Below are positions 1-8,439 of a stretch of DNA of 64,000 nucleotides, piece by piece. Location of the stretch: contig DAIDHV010000001.1 in assembly GCA_027451905.1 (NCBI GenBank), positions 581,245 to 645,244 on the forward strand, in the 5' to 3' direction. A program made the position numbers and the translations under genes. Origin of the DNA: Armatimonadota bacterium (GTDB lineage: Bacteria; Armatimonadota; Fimbriimonadia; Fimbriimonadales; Fimbriimonadaceae). Numbering within the stretch: the first letter of the stretch is position 1; every line of letters begins with the position of its first letter. The notes beneath the pieces are model-generated. The model saw only the letters and a program-made list of their open reading frames with translations, was not told the origin of the DNA and made no database searches.

Positions 1-1
1 T

Positions 2-208
2 TTAAGTGAGCCGACATATTATATTTGGAAACGCAAGTTCCAGGGGATGGAAACAGATGATGTTCGTCGTTTGCGTGAACTAGAACGCGAGAACGCCATT
101 CTCAAAAAACTGCTTGCTGAGAGAGACTTAGAAGTAGACGCAGTCCGGAGCCTCCTCCGAAAAAACGGATGGTCGCTCCCGTGCGAGTCTCGGGGGCGAA
201 ATTCCTGA
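2..208 (+). CDS. IS3-family transposase OrfA, C-terminal part
   Basis: This partial frame enters from the left edge. It encodes the end of a helix-turn-helix (SEPTYYIWKRKF) followed by a leucine-zipper-like stretch (RLRELERENAILKKLLAERD), the standard layout of IS3 OrfA proteins that bind the element ends and multimerise. It stops at 206-208, 37 codons... beyond the start of the OrfB frame region, so the two frames overlap. The codons Arg-Lys-Asn near its end contain an A6C slippery sequence in the right phase for a -1 shift into OrfB. The start is missing because of the window edge. Confidence 0.85.
   Translation, partial: LSEPTYYIWKRKFQGMETDDVRRLRELERENAILKKLLAERDLEVDAVRSLLRKNGWSLPCESRGRNS
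160..166 (+). promoter_or_regulatory. Probable -1 frameshift slippery heptamer A AAA AAC
   Basis: The heptamer lies in the OrfA frame as X XXY YYZ, and the -1 frame is exactly that of OrfB starting at 169. This is the classical way IS3 elements make the OrfAB fusion transposase. The signal and phasing are seen directly; its use is inferred from the family. Confidence 0.7.
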
Positions 209-1038
209 TGCAACAAGGAGTGACTACAAGGCGTGCAAGCTATATTTGCAACTTGTCCACCGCTGAGCTTTATCGCCAGAAGCGGCCAGATCACAATGAA
301 GAGCTTCGCAGGCGCCTTCTTGAAATCGCAAGGCCTGGCGCTGGCTATCGCCAGCTCTGGGCGACGGTCAAGGAGGAATTTGCGCCCTTGAACATCAAGC
401 GGGTCTATCGCCTGTATCGCCAATTGAACATGGCTAAGAAAGTTAGATATCGCAAGAAACGCTCAGGGAATTTGCTTGTTCAATGTGCGACTGGTCCAAA
501 CCAAGTTTGGTGCCTTGACTTTTGCCATGACTGGGCGATGAACGGAACAAAACTCAAGATCCTTGCGATTAAAGATGAATTCACCAAAGAATGTTTGAGC
601 TTGGAGGTCGCAACATCGATCACTGGTCATAAAGTTCGCGATGTGTTAGGCCAAACCATTGCTAACTATGGTGCGCCTGCGTACCTGCGAAGTGATAATG
701 GTCCAGAGTTCATCTCAAGAGCGCTGAGCTTGTATTTAGCCGAGACTGGCGTAAAGAGTCATTTCATCAAACCAGGTTCGCCCTGGCAAAACGGTCATGC
801 TGAGAGTTTCATGTCTAGGCTCCGAGCTGAATGTCTCAATGCTGAAGTCTTTGCAAACCTTGCGGACGCTCAGCTTAAGTTGCACCTGTTCCGCAGCTTC
901 TACAACCAAGAGCGGCCCCACTCCGCCTTAAATTACAAGACTCCGGACTCCTATCGCACTGGTTACTGTGAACTCAGTCGGGCTACGCCCTCCCTCGTTC
1001 ACAGTAACCAGATATCATCAAAGGAGAACTCTATTTAA
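169..1038 (+). CDS. IS3-family transposase OrfB (DDE integrase core)
   Basis: The 289-residue product catalyses strand cleavage and transfer of the element, normally as the OrfAB fusion. After an HTH_21-like region it shows the rve integrase fold with the acidic triad in WCLDF, RSDNGPEF and NGHAESF, and the usual closing motif NQERPHSALNY. The frame is intact. ATG at 169 is only a nominal start, since OrfB is typically reached by -1 frameshift at the A6C run just upstream. The last 30 codons run through a 15-bp inverted repeat. Family assignment is firm; the exact subgroup is not. Confidence 0.93.
   Translation: MVAPVRVSGAKFLMQQGVTTRRASYICNLSTAELYRQKRPDHNEELRRRLLEIARPGAGYRQLWATVKEEFAPLNIKRVYRLYRQLNMAKKVRYRKKRSGNLLVQCATGPNQVWCLDFCHDWAMNGTKLKILAIKDEFTKECLSLEVATSITGHKVRDVLGQTIANYGAPAYLRSDNGPEFISRALSLYLAETGVKSHFIKPGSPWQNGHAESFMSRLRAECLNAEVFANLADAQLKLHLFRSFYNQERPHSALNYKTPDSYRTGYCELSRATPSLVHSNQISSKENSI
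959..1011. repeat. Perfect 15-bp inverted repeat inside the end of orfB
   Basis: The arms 959-973 (ctggttactgtgaac) and 997-1011 are exact reverse complements separated by 23 bases. The repeat lies inside the transposase coding end, about 50 bp from the inferred right tip. It could fold in the mRNA as a structure limiting read-through or be a transposase-binding feature; neither role is shown. Confidence 0.7.
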
Positions 1039-1044
1039 ACTGAC

Positions 1045-1065
1045 TTCAATAAAAGGGGCAGGTCA
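1045..1065 (+). repeat. Probable right terminal inverted repeat of the IS
   Basis: The sequence ends ggggcaggtca; its reverse complement starts TGACCTGCCCC, a form common at IS3-family tips. The matching left repeat is outside the window, so the length is estimated. Confidence 0.55.
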
Positions 1066-1075
1066 AAGGCTTGAT

Positions 1076-1456
1076 ATGCTAAATTCCCGTTATCATTTGG
1101 GCCAAATTGCCTGGCAAGTTCAAAACGTTCAAAATGTCAGTTCCTTTTTTCCAGAGGTTCGTGGATGCCCGTTTCTCTTTTCGGCAGGACCCAATCTCTC
1201 CTTCTTTGACCCCTGGGGGGTTCGCTTGATGATCACTTCGGATCGAAGCAACGCCCCTGCATCAAACTCCGTCATTTACTTTCGTGTTCAATCGGTGGAC
1301 GATACCTATGCTGCGATCAAAGACAAGGTAACCGCGGTTGATCAGCCTCACTTGGTTGCAAACATGCCCGACCATGATCTGTACATGTTCTTTATTGAGA
1401 ATCCGTAGAAAAATACGATTGGGTTCATGGAAAAGCGCAAAAATGGGGCGAAATAG
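1076..1456 (+). pseudogene. VOC/glyoxalase-like protein with in-frame stop
   Basis: From ATG 1076 the frame encodes a vicinal-oxygen-chelate type domain (LGQIAWQVQNV, FLFSAGPNLSFFDPWGVRLM). It reads to a TAG at 1406-1408 right after FFIENP, where relatives have an Asp-Gly before the final strand. The same frame continues beyond the stop as KNTIGFMEKRKNGAK to a second TAG at 1454-1456, which fits the expected end of the family. I therefore read this as one gene broken by a nonsense change. The IS tip lies only about ten bases before the ATG, so its promoter may also have been lost. No function can be assigned. Confidence 0.7.
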
Positions 1457-1489
1457 GCGTCTAAGAGGGAAGCCATCCCATAAACCAAT

Positions 1490-3583
1490 ATGAAAATAAA
1501 TAAACTGGCCCAATCCTTTGCTTGGATTTTGTTATCACTTCCCGCAGTCGCAAATTCGAGGACGCCCACCAATCAATCTCAAAAATTGGTGAGCCTCGAT
1601 GCTCCGGGATGGCCTTTAAGAAGGATTTGCGCTTCAATCTCCAAGCAAATTGGGCAGCAGGTTGAGCCACACGGATCTTGTGTGACTGATGTGCTTATTG
1701 TTCATGTCCACAACGTGCCTTGGCCCGTTCTTATGAAGAAACTGGCGTGGGTTGAGTACGGCAAATGGTACCGAGACGGTAGCACCCTGACATTAGAAAG
1801 AGACAAAGCTCAAATTACCGCAAAGCAGCAAGAAAACGCCGATCTACTTGCAAAGAGGCTGGTGGATCAGTTCAAAAAGGAAGATGCCGTCAACGACTTG
1901 CCCTTTGATGCCACCGCACTCGCCAGGGAAATCAAACTGGCAGTAGATGACTACGTTCGCAAGCACAAAGTCCCCAACGAAACCACTGTTGAAGAATCGG
2001 AGCAGGGCGCAGAGTCAGTAATATTCGAACTGCGAAATAAAATGCCGCTTGTTGTGGGCTTCGACGAAATTCTCGAGTCACTACCATTGAAGAGACTCGC
2101 TGAACTTCAGGTGGGACACCGCATTGTATTTTCCAATCACCCAACTTCGCTTCAGTATTCAATTCCGGATAAGGCAACAAAGATCCTAAGCAACCTTATT
2201 GCTAACACGACTGCATTTCGTGACGCTCTGATAGCGGACGGAATGCAAAGTCTTTTGAAAATGCCCTATCTAGGCCTTGGCGATCTTCGCCCAAGCGATG
2301 TCTTTGAGATTTCGGTAAAGAAATTCAGAAGTGATGATATCGATGCTACATTTCGGATTTTCGGCCCCCTTGGTTCTCTTATCACTGGTGATGAAAAATT
2401 ATTCCGCTTAGGAGATGAAGACCAGCAAGGGGTCCCTCTAATCAATAATGTGCCGACGGCAAACCTAAGCCCCGCGAATGTCCGGAACTATAGGGTGCTA
2501 ATTAATCCTTCCGAAGAGGTAGCTTCGCCTCAACTTAGGCATATGTTGAGGCATCCTGAAAAGTATGATCCGCTTGCTGTGATGCTAGATCCGATTTTGA
2601 AGGCGACTGAACCTGGCAAAAATATGATCATTAATGATGACCTACTTATAGGGGCTCTTGTGTCAGATGTTACATTTTGCCCAGCCGCAAAAATCCCCAA
2701 AAACGTTCTTTCGGACCGCTACTTTAAGTCTGTCTCCGAACAACAATCTACTGCGACCTGGTTGATCTGCCGCCCGGACCACGTTTTTCGATACTTCCAT
2801 CAAGGCACACCCCAAGCCATCCCGCGCGCCGCCTATCGAGACCTTATTCACGGAATTGCACGCAATGGAATGATGAACTTTATGAGTGCAATGAGATTTG
2901 TAAGTAGCTTTGGACCCAACGGGTACTTTTTAAGCCCAGCAATCGATCGATATCTTGAAGTCCTTACCTATAACACCAATTCACTTGAACAATTTGCTCC
3001 TTTTCGCCAAAGCTGGCTTGTCTTTGACCTCGCAGGATCGCTTGATGCAAGCAAGCTTGCCCAGGCTGAAACGCCTAAGGGTCTCAACCTTGCTCAACTT
3101 CCATCAAAGCCCGCAAATGTTCTCAAGGCGATTTTGTTCGATAAGTTCAGCTATAACCGTGACGGGTGGGTAACTACGATTCAGGGAGAGCCCACTAATG
3201 CATTTGCAACTTCCATGCCTGCAGCTAGGCTCACAATTACTTCAAAAAAAGAAACTGTCTACACCTATAACTTTCAATATCCAAATGTTCCTGAAAAATT
3301 TACGGTGGCCATCCCTCTGGACATGCTCGCTTCGAGTATAGAGATTGCAAAATATCACCCTAAAATGCACCCTAGAATTACAAGATTAAGATTGGAGCCA
3401 CAGCTAACCATAACCTTGAAAGTAACAATTTGGGGTCGCAAGTTTCCAATAGGAATCGCTACTTTTGTAACGCGAGGCTTCACTAAAAAAGTGTATCCGA
3501 CGTGGCATGACTTTCCTTCCCGCGAAAAGTCTGAAATTGAATCTGATTTAAAGAAGCTTGCGCTTCCAGCCAGGCACCAATAG
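1490..3583 (+). CDS. Secreted protein with STN-like domain, tandem copy 1 (697 aa)
   Basis: A signal peptide (MKINKLAQSF followed by a hydrophobic run to about residue 22) is followed at about residues 38-105 by a segment shaped like the STN domain of secretins and TonB receptors: LRRICASISKQIG, a VLIVHVHNVPW strand and DGSTLTLERD. The remaining 590 residues are unrecognised but align with the next gene through motifs such as FSNHPTSLQY, HPEKYDPLAV and GSLDASKLAQAE. No secretin or beta-barrel domain follows the STN-like region, so this is not a typical secretin. The export prediction and the paralogy are solid; the role is unknown. Confidence 0.85.
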   Translation: MKINKLAQSFAWILLSLPAVANSRTPTNQSQKLVSLDAPGWPLRRICASISKQIGQQVEPHGSCVTDVLIVHVHNVPWPVLMKKLAWVEYGKWYRDGSTLTLERDKAQITAKQQENADLLAKRLVDQFKKEDAVNDLPFDATALAREIKLAVDDYVRKHKVPNETTVEESEQGAESVIFELRNKMPLVVGFDEILESLPLKRLAELQVGHRIVFSNHPTSLQYSIPDKATKILSNLIANTTAFRDALIADGMQSLLKMPYLGLGDLRPSDVFEISVKKFRSDDIDATFRIFGPLGSLITGDEKLFRLGDEDQQGVPLINNVPTANLSPANVRNYRVLINPSEEVASPQLRHMLRHPEKYDPLAVMLDPILKATEPGKNMIINDDLLIGALVSDVTFCPAAKIPKNVLSDRYFKSVSEQQSTATWLICRPDHVFRYFHQGTPQAIPRAAYRDLIHGIARNGMMNFMSAMRFVSSFGPNGYFLSPAIDRYLEVLTYNTNSLEQFAPFRQSWLVFDLAGSLDASKLAQAETPKGLNLAQLPSKPANVLKAILFDKFSYNRDGWVTTIQGEPTNAFATSMPAARLTITSKKETVYTYNFQYPNVPEKFTVAIPLDMLASSIEIAKYHPKMHPRITRLRLEPQLTITLKVTIWGRKFPIGIATFVTRGFTKKVYPTWHDFPSREKSEIESDLKKLALPARHQ

Positions 3584-3767
3584 ATGAACACCACACTTAG
3601 AATAAAGGTTGGTGAAATGGGCTGGTCGGCGAGCTCTGTGAATTGTTCTTGGCTAGGGTTGCTTGGTGCCTTGCGCCAAGCGGGCTACCCGCAAGAGAAA
3701 ATCGCAATGATTCAATCATGCAAAAATCCATATTTGCCTTAACTTGATACAATAGCGAGTAACCAAA

Positions 3768-5849
3768 ATGAAAAAGATGACAGATAATATGCGCCGATAC
3801 CTGCCGATTGTTTGCTTCATTGGAATGGGTTTCACCCAAGTTGCCTTGTCTAGCCAGACCGTACAATCGGTGACTTTAGATGCTCCCGGGTGGTCTTTAA
3901 GGCGGATTTGCGCTTCAATCTCCAAGCAGATTGGGCAGCAAGTTGAACCCCATGGATCTTGTGTGACTGACGTGCTTATTGTTCATGTCCACAATGTTCC
4001 ATGGCCCACACTTATGAAGAAGCTGGCATGGGTGGAATATGGCAAGTGGTACATGGATGGCAACGTTCTCACGATCGAGCGAGACCATGCCCTTGTCCAA
4101 GCAAAGATCAAAGAGAATGTGGGCGCCCTAGCCAAACGGCTCGCCATCCAATTCAAAAAAGATGCCAATTCCAACCGGGCCTCCTTCGATCCCAATGCAC
4201 TCGTTAAGGAACTGAAAATCAAGGTTGATCAAGACTCAAGGAAACAGCCAGGGAGCGAACCGGCTGATGTCAGACAGGAAATGGGAGTTGAAAATGGATA
4301 CATTCAGCTTCAGATCGAAAACAAATTGCCATTACAAAGAGGATTCAATAAAATCATTGAATCTTTTCCGCCCCAAGATCTTGCCGCGATTCCCAATGGA
4401 GCGCGCGTCGTCTTTTCCAATCATCCGACGTCCCTCCAATATCGGCTTCCCGCTTCCGCATCCAGCGAAATTGAAAAGATCATTGCGAACCAGCACGAGT
4501 TCGAAAAAGCGGCCAGTGCGCATGGGATTGCTTTGCCTGAATTTCAGTTTGGACAAGACCTGAAAAGCCTTTCCTTGAATGACACATTTGTCGTCTCTGT
4601 TCGCCAGATCTTAGGCATTGGCATTCAAGCTGCCTTGCGGGTCTTTAATCAAAAGGGATCCATGATTAGCGAGTCAAACGGACAGTTTGGACTCCTCGGT
4701 CAAGGAATGTCGCTCGGCTCTGCATCAAAAAAGGTATCGACTGCCAAACTAGATGCGGTTGATGCCCGCAATTACAAGTCGCTAGCCCAATTCAGCCCGC
4801 TCCCTCCAACCCCTCAATTTAGACAAGTTTTGCTCCATCCCGAAAAATTCGATCCCCTTGCGGTTGCGATCGAGCCAATCCTTAAGGCTATTGCCCCAAA
4901 AAAGAATGTCGTTATTCGCAATGACAGCCTCATAATGATGACTACGGGAGCATACCAATTTAAGAATGGAGATGAGGTGCCCCTTGATTATCTTTCTTCG
5001 CCGATTGTGAAATTGGTGGCGGATGAAGAATCAAGCCCAGAGTGGCTTGCGATTCGAACAAATTACATTACCCTTCTCAAGGGTCAGTCGATCCCCCGCT
5101 CCCCTTATGAAGACCTTGTCCAAGGAATCTCCTCCGATGGTCTTCTCAACTTTCTGTCCGCGATGAAATTTGCATCGGCAACCGGACCGGAAAGCTTTAT
5201 TGTCAGCATGTTCGTGAGTCCGTTTATCGGAGCTTTGACGGACGGGCAGAACCCGCTGCTTGCCAACCAACGAACCTGGAACTTCTACTGCCTAGTCGGT
5301 TCGCTTGATGCCGGACAATTGGCTCAGGCAGAGAGAAAAACAGGACTTGACTTAGCCGGTCTCTTCTCTGAGCAACAAAAGATTTTGAAGTTGATTCTCC
5401 TCGATAAGTTCACCCATGCATACTCAAATCGAATGCAGGTTCCCGTTTCCCTCGCTGACGAACCGACATACGCCTACGCTCAGTCAATGCCCCATGCAGT
5501 GTTGACGATTCGTTCCAAAGAAGAACCGGTGATTGGCTTTTCAAGCAAGTACGGCGATGATCTCAAATACCCCAAAATGACTCAGTATGCCACCGCCGAT
5601 GAAATTGCAGGAACGATGGCGAGCATTAAATACAACCCGCAAGTCCACTACGATTTCACTCATCTGACCCTTTCGCGCCAGCAAACGGTGACAATGACAA
5701 TCTCCTTTCCCGGCACCACAATGGCAGCAATCGCAGCTCGTTTCGTGACCCGCACCCATAACAATCAGGTTTATTCCAGTTATAAGGATTTGCCAGCCCC
5801 GCTGAATCAGGAGATCGAAACCACCCTCAAAAAGATGAAGGCGAGATGA
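3768..5849 (+). CDS. Secreted protein with STN-like domain, tandem copy 2 (693 aa)
   Basis: This is a full-length paralogue of the preceding gene, 184 bp downstream and in the same orientation. It has a signal peptide up to about residue 29 and the same STN-like N-terminal domain. The 36 residues from RRICAS to NVPWP are identical in both proteins, and all 11 nucleotide differences in that stretch are silent, while the rest has diverged strongly. Shared later motifs include FSNHPTSLQY, HPEKFDPLAV and GSLDAGQLAQAE. I do not recognise the family; the pair looks lineage-specific. ATG 3768 is chosen because it gives a signal peptide with Lys-Lys at the N-terminus. Confidence 0.85.
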   Translation: MKKMTDNMRRYLPIVCFIGMGFTQVALSSQTVQSVTLDAPGWSLRRICASISKQIGQQVEPHGSCVTDVLIVHVHNVPWPTLMKKLAWVEYGKWYMDGNVLTIERDHALVQAKIKENVGALAKRLAIQFKKDANSNRASFDPNALVKELKIKVDQDSRKQPGSEPADVRQEMGVENGYIQLQIENKLPLQRGFNKIIESFPPQDLAAIPNGARVVFSNHPTSLQYRLPASASSEIEKIIANQHEFEKAASAHGIALPEFQFGQDLKSLSLNDTFVVSVRQILGIGIQAALRVFNQKGSMISESNGQFGLLGQGMSLGSASKKVSTAKLDAVDARNYKSLAQFSPLPPTPQFRQVLLHPEKFDPLAVAIEPILKAIAPKKNVVIRNDSLIMMTTGAYQFKNGDEVPLDYLSSPIVKLVADEESSPEWLAIRTNYITLLKGQSIPRSPYEDLVQGISSDGLLNFLSAMKFASATGPESFIVSMFVSPFIGALTDGQNPLLANQRTWNFYCLVGSLDAGQLAQAERKTGLDLAGLFSEQQKILKLILLDKFTHAYSNRMQVPVSLADEPTYAYAQSMPHAVLTIRSKEEPVIGFSSKYGDDLKYPKMTQYATADEIAGTMASIKYNPQVHYDFTHLTLSRQQTVTMTISFPGTTMAAIAARFVTRTHNNQVYSSYKDLPAPLNQEIETTLKKMKAR

Positions 5850-6052
5850 AATAGTTCGCCCCTCGCTTTGGAAGTGAATTGCGGCGGCGCTCAATGGATT
5901 CGAATTTGCGCACTTTGATGAGACAAAGACAATTCTGAAGGATAGAAGTCATCATTTCTAAAGAAAATTCAGGTACTGAGGATGCAAGACTCTTTACAGC
6001 AATAAGTTGCCTTTCGCACGGCATGACCAGTTCTGGGCTATGATAATCTCAG

Positions 6053-6895
6053 ATGTTTCCGCTCATTCCCGTCTTCCTGGTTGCCCGACAGACGCCCAAG
6101 TTCGGCAACCCTGTGACCGGCAATCCGTCGGTCGTCGGCGACCTTCGACTCTTCCCGAACTTTGAATCTCGCATTCTCCACAATCAAAGGACCCTGAGAG
6201 TTTGGCTACCGCCCGGATACTTCCACCACCCAACCAAGCGCTATCCGGTGCTGTACATGGAGGATGGTCAGAACTTGTTCGACAAAGCCTTGTCGCCATT
6301 CTCCCATGCCGAGTGGAGATGCGATGAGACGGCGATGGCTTTGATCAAAAGCAAGCTCATTCCACCCCTGATTATTGTTGGAATTGATAACCTGGACCGG
6401 GAAGACGAGTATTTGCCAACATACGATTCCAAACTGAAATATGGTGGGAAAGCCAATTTGTACTGCAAGTTTGTCGTCAAAGAAGTCAAGCCTTTTATAG
6501 ACAGAACTTTTAGAACCAAGCCAGATCGCGCAAACACAGCAACAGGAGGGTCGTCATTTGGATCTGTCATTTCCCTCTACTTAGAAATGCAATATCCGCA
6601 AGTCTTCTCTAAACTGATGCTTTGCTCAACCGCTCCTTGGCCAGATCACCACCGAATTTACAAGCTTTTGAAGGCATACAAGTCTAAACTAAACACGAAG
6701 ATATGGGAAGATATTGGCACTGCCGAAGGTGGAAATCAGGTTGAAGATTCCAACACCCTAGCCAAGCTGCTAGAGCAGCATGGACTTGTGCTTGGGAAAT
6801 CTCTGGCATACTTTGTAGACTACAGGGCCATTCACTCAGAAACTGCGTGGCAGCGAAGATTTGGAATGGCACTCCTGTTCCTCTACTCAAAATGA
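6053..6895 (+). CDS. Putative esterase (esterase D / Fes-like alpha-beta hydrolase)
   Basis: The 280-residue protein has the pattern of the PF00756 putative esterase family: RVWLPPGY, YPVLYMEDGQNLFD, a nucleophile elbow GGSSFGS with Ser168, and a late His261 in AIHSE that could complete the triad. Such enzymes hydrolyse esters of sugars, phenolics or siderophores; the substrate here is not evident. The first 12 residues are hydrophobic but short, so export is uncertain. Its TGA overlaps the ATG of the following SGNH hydrolase by four bases (ATGA), so the two are probably translated together and may act on the same acylated substrate. Confidence 0.85.
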   Translation: MFPLIPVFLVARQTPKFGNPVTGNPSVVGDLRLFPNFESRILHNQRTLRVWLPPGYFHHPTKRYPVLYMEDGQNLFDKALSPFSHAEWRCDETAMALIKSKLIPPLIIVGIDNLDREDEYLPTYDSKLKYGGKANLYCKFVVKEVKPFIDRTFRTKPDRANTATGGSSFGSVISLYLEMQYPQVFSKLMLCSTAPWPDHHRIYKLLKAYKSKLNTKIWEDIGTAEGGNQVEDSNTLAKLLEQHGLVLGKSLAYFVDYRAIHSETAWQRRFGMALLFLYSK

Positions 6896-8403
6896 TGACA
6901 ATGAAGAGATCCCGTGTTGGAATTCGGCACATTCTGCTGAGCGGAATGGTCCTTTTGGCTGCCATCGGCTCGCAGTCCGCCGTCGCCCAAAATCGCACTT
7001 CAACCACTCCAGACGGATCCATTGTTCTGAATAATTGGGCACAACGGTGGAAGGACAAGCTTGCCCTTGTTAAAAAAGGAGGCGTGGGTCTCCTTTTTAT
7101 GGGGGATTCTATAACCCACTTTTGGGATGAGCCGCAGAACCAGTCCACTTTTAGTTCTTACTTTGGAGGGTGGCACCCCTTGGATGTGGGAATCAGCGGA
7201 GCCAGAACCGAGACCTTGTTGTGGATGCTTCAGAACGGAATCGTGAAGGGCATTTCTCCCAAGGTCGTCGTCCTACTCATTGGCACCAACAATGCCGACG
7301 GGGTCCATTTTCCCCATGCCGACAGCCCTTGGGGGATTGCGGGAGGCGTGCGCGCGATTGTTGCCGAATTGAGACGCCAACTGCCAAACTCAAAAATTCT
7401 TCTCTTGAATATCTTCAACCGAGGCGATCTTAAAGATGCCGAGCAACGAGTGATTGCGACCAATAAACTGCTGCAGGGTCTTGGCGATGACAAGCACATT
7501 TTTCAATTGAATCTCAACGCGATCTGGCTGGACAAACAAGGGCATATTGATCCCAAACTCATGCCGGATCTGCTGCATCCCAGCCCCCTTGGATATTTGA
7601 AGTGGGCACGAGCCTTGCGTCCTTCCTTAGTGAAATTAATGGGTGAACCGGGCAACAATGCGATTGTGCCTCAGCCAGGGGTAGAGCACGACATCTATAA
7701 CTGGCAAGATCGCCACAAGGCAGAACTGGTTTATGGCGCCACTCATCATGCCAACCTCATTTTTGTGGGTGACAGCATCACTCACTTTTGGGGCGGAGAA
7801 CCAGCCGCCAATTTGTCAAGAGGACAACTTTGCTGGGACTATTACTATGGAGATAGGAAAGCAATCAACCTAGGATTTGGGTGGGATCGCACCCAACAAG
7901 TCCTTTGGAGATTTGATCATGGTGAATTAAAGGGGCAAGATCCCAAAGCTGCCGTAGTCCTGATCGGCACCAATAACCTCACCCCAAGCGTGGATCGCAG
8001 CAACTCCAATCAAGAAATTATTGCCGGCATCCATGCCGTTGTCGAGGACTTGCATCAGCACTGCCCTCACACCCACATCATCTTGATGGGATTATTGCCA
8101 CGGGGAGAGGATCCCAATGACATTTTAAGGGTGAGAATCCAAGAGATCAATAAAAAGCTATCTGCCTACGCGGCTGGGTGGGGCGTTTCCTATATTGACT
8201 GCGGTCCCTTGCTGCTTGCGCCGTCCGGAGCCTTCATAGCCGGAACCACGGTGGACTACTTGCATCCCACCGAGGAGGGTTACCAGCTGATTGCCAACGC
8301 CCTAGAACCTTTGATTTCTAAACGGCTTGGAGTTCCCGCAAAGCCACCCATGCCCGGATTCTTCTCTCGGCCCCTTCAAAGTAAGCCAGATAAACATTTG
8401 TAA
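6892..8403 (+). CDS. Secreted double-domain SGNH/GDSL hydrolase
   Basis: The 503-residue product begins with a signal peptide (charged MKRSRVG then a hydrophobic run to about residue 32) and contains two consecutive SGNH hydrolase domains of the PAF-acetylhydrolase-like type. Domain 1 has GDSITHFW with Ser73, GTNN with Asn133 and Asp226/His229; domain 2 has GDSITHFW with Ser295, GTNN with Asn361 and Asp455/His458. Both catalytic sets appear complete, so both halves may be active. Start 6892 is chosen over an in-frame ATG at 6847 because it overlaps the esterase stop as ATGA and gives the signal peptide. A role in deacylating glycans or lipids is inferred only. Confidence 0.9.
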   Translation: MMTMKRSRVGIRHILLSGMVLLAAIGSQSAVAQNRTSTTPDGSIVLNNWAQRWKDKLALVKKGGVGLLFMGDSITHFWDEPQNQSTFSSYFGGWHPLDVGISGARTETLLWMLQNGIVKGISPKVVVLLIGTNNADGVHFPHADSPWGIAGGVRAIVAELRRQLPNSKILLLNIFNRGDLKDAEQRVIATNKLLQGLGDDKHIFQLNLNAIWLDKQGHIDPKLMPDLLHPSPLGYLKWARALRPSLVKLMGEPGNNAIVPQPGVEHDIYNWQDRHKAELVYGATHHANLIFVGDSITHFWGGEPAANLSRGQLCWDYYYGDRKAINLGFGWDRTQQVLWRFDHGELKGQDPKAAVVLIGTNNLTPSVDRSNSNQEIIAGIHAVVEDLHQHCPHTHIILMGLLPRGEDPNDILRVRIQEINKKLSAYAAGWGVSYIDCGPLLLAPSGAFIAGTTVDYLHPTEEGYQLIANALEPLISKRLGVPAKPPMPGFFSRPLQSKPDKHL

Positions 8404-8439
8404 CAAGGGGAAATCTGGGCAAGGGGCTCAGCCCAAGCT

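Larger units (their letters stand above)
1..1065 (+). mobile_element. IS3-family insertion sequence, right part (left end outside window)
   Basis: The segment holds the end of an OrfA, an overlapping OrfB with the DDE integrase core, and a plausible right terminus reading ggggcaggtca, whose reverse complement TGACCTGCCCC has the TGA-start form usual for IS3-family tips. The element therefore probably stops at about 1065, ten bases before the next coding sequence. The left tip and one copy of the target duplication lie outside the window, so the exact boundary is inferred and activity cannot be judged. Both reading frames are open, which suggests a recent insertion. Confidence 0.85.

Noticed and set aside
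19..423. 134-aa minus-strand frame
   Set aside because: It is antisense to the IS3 transposase genes.
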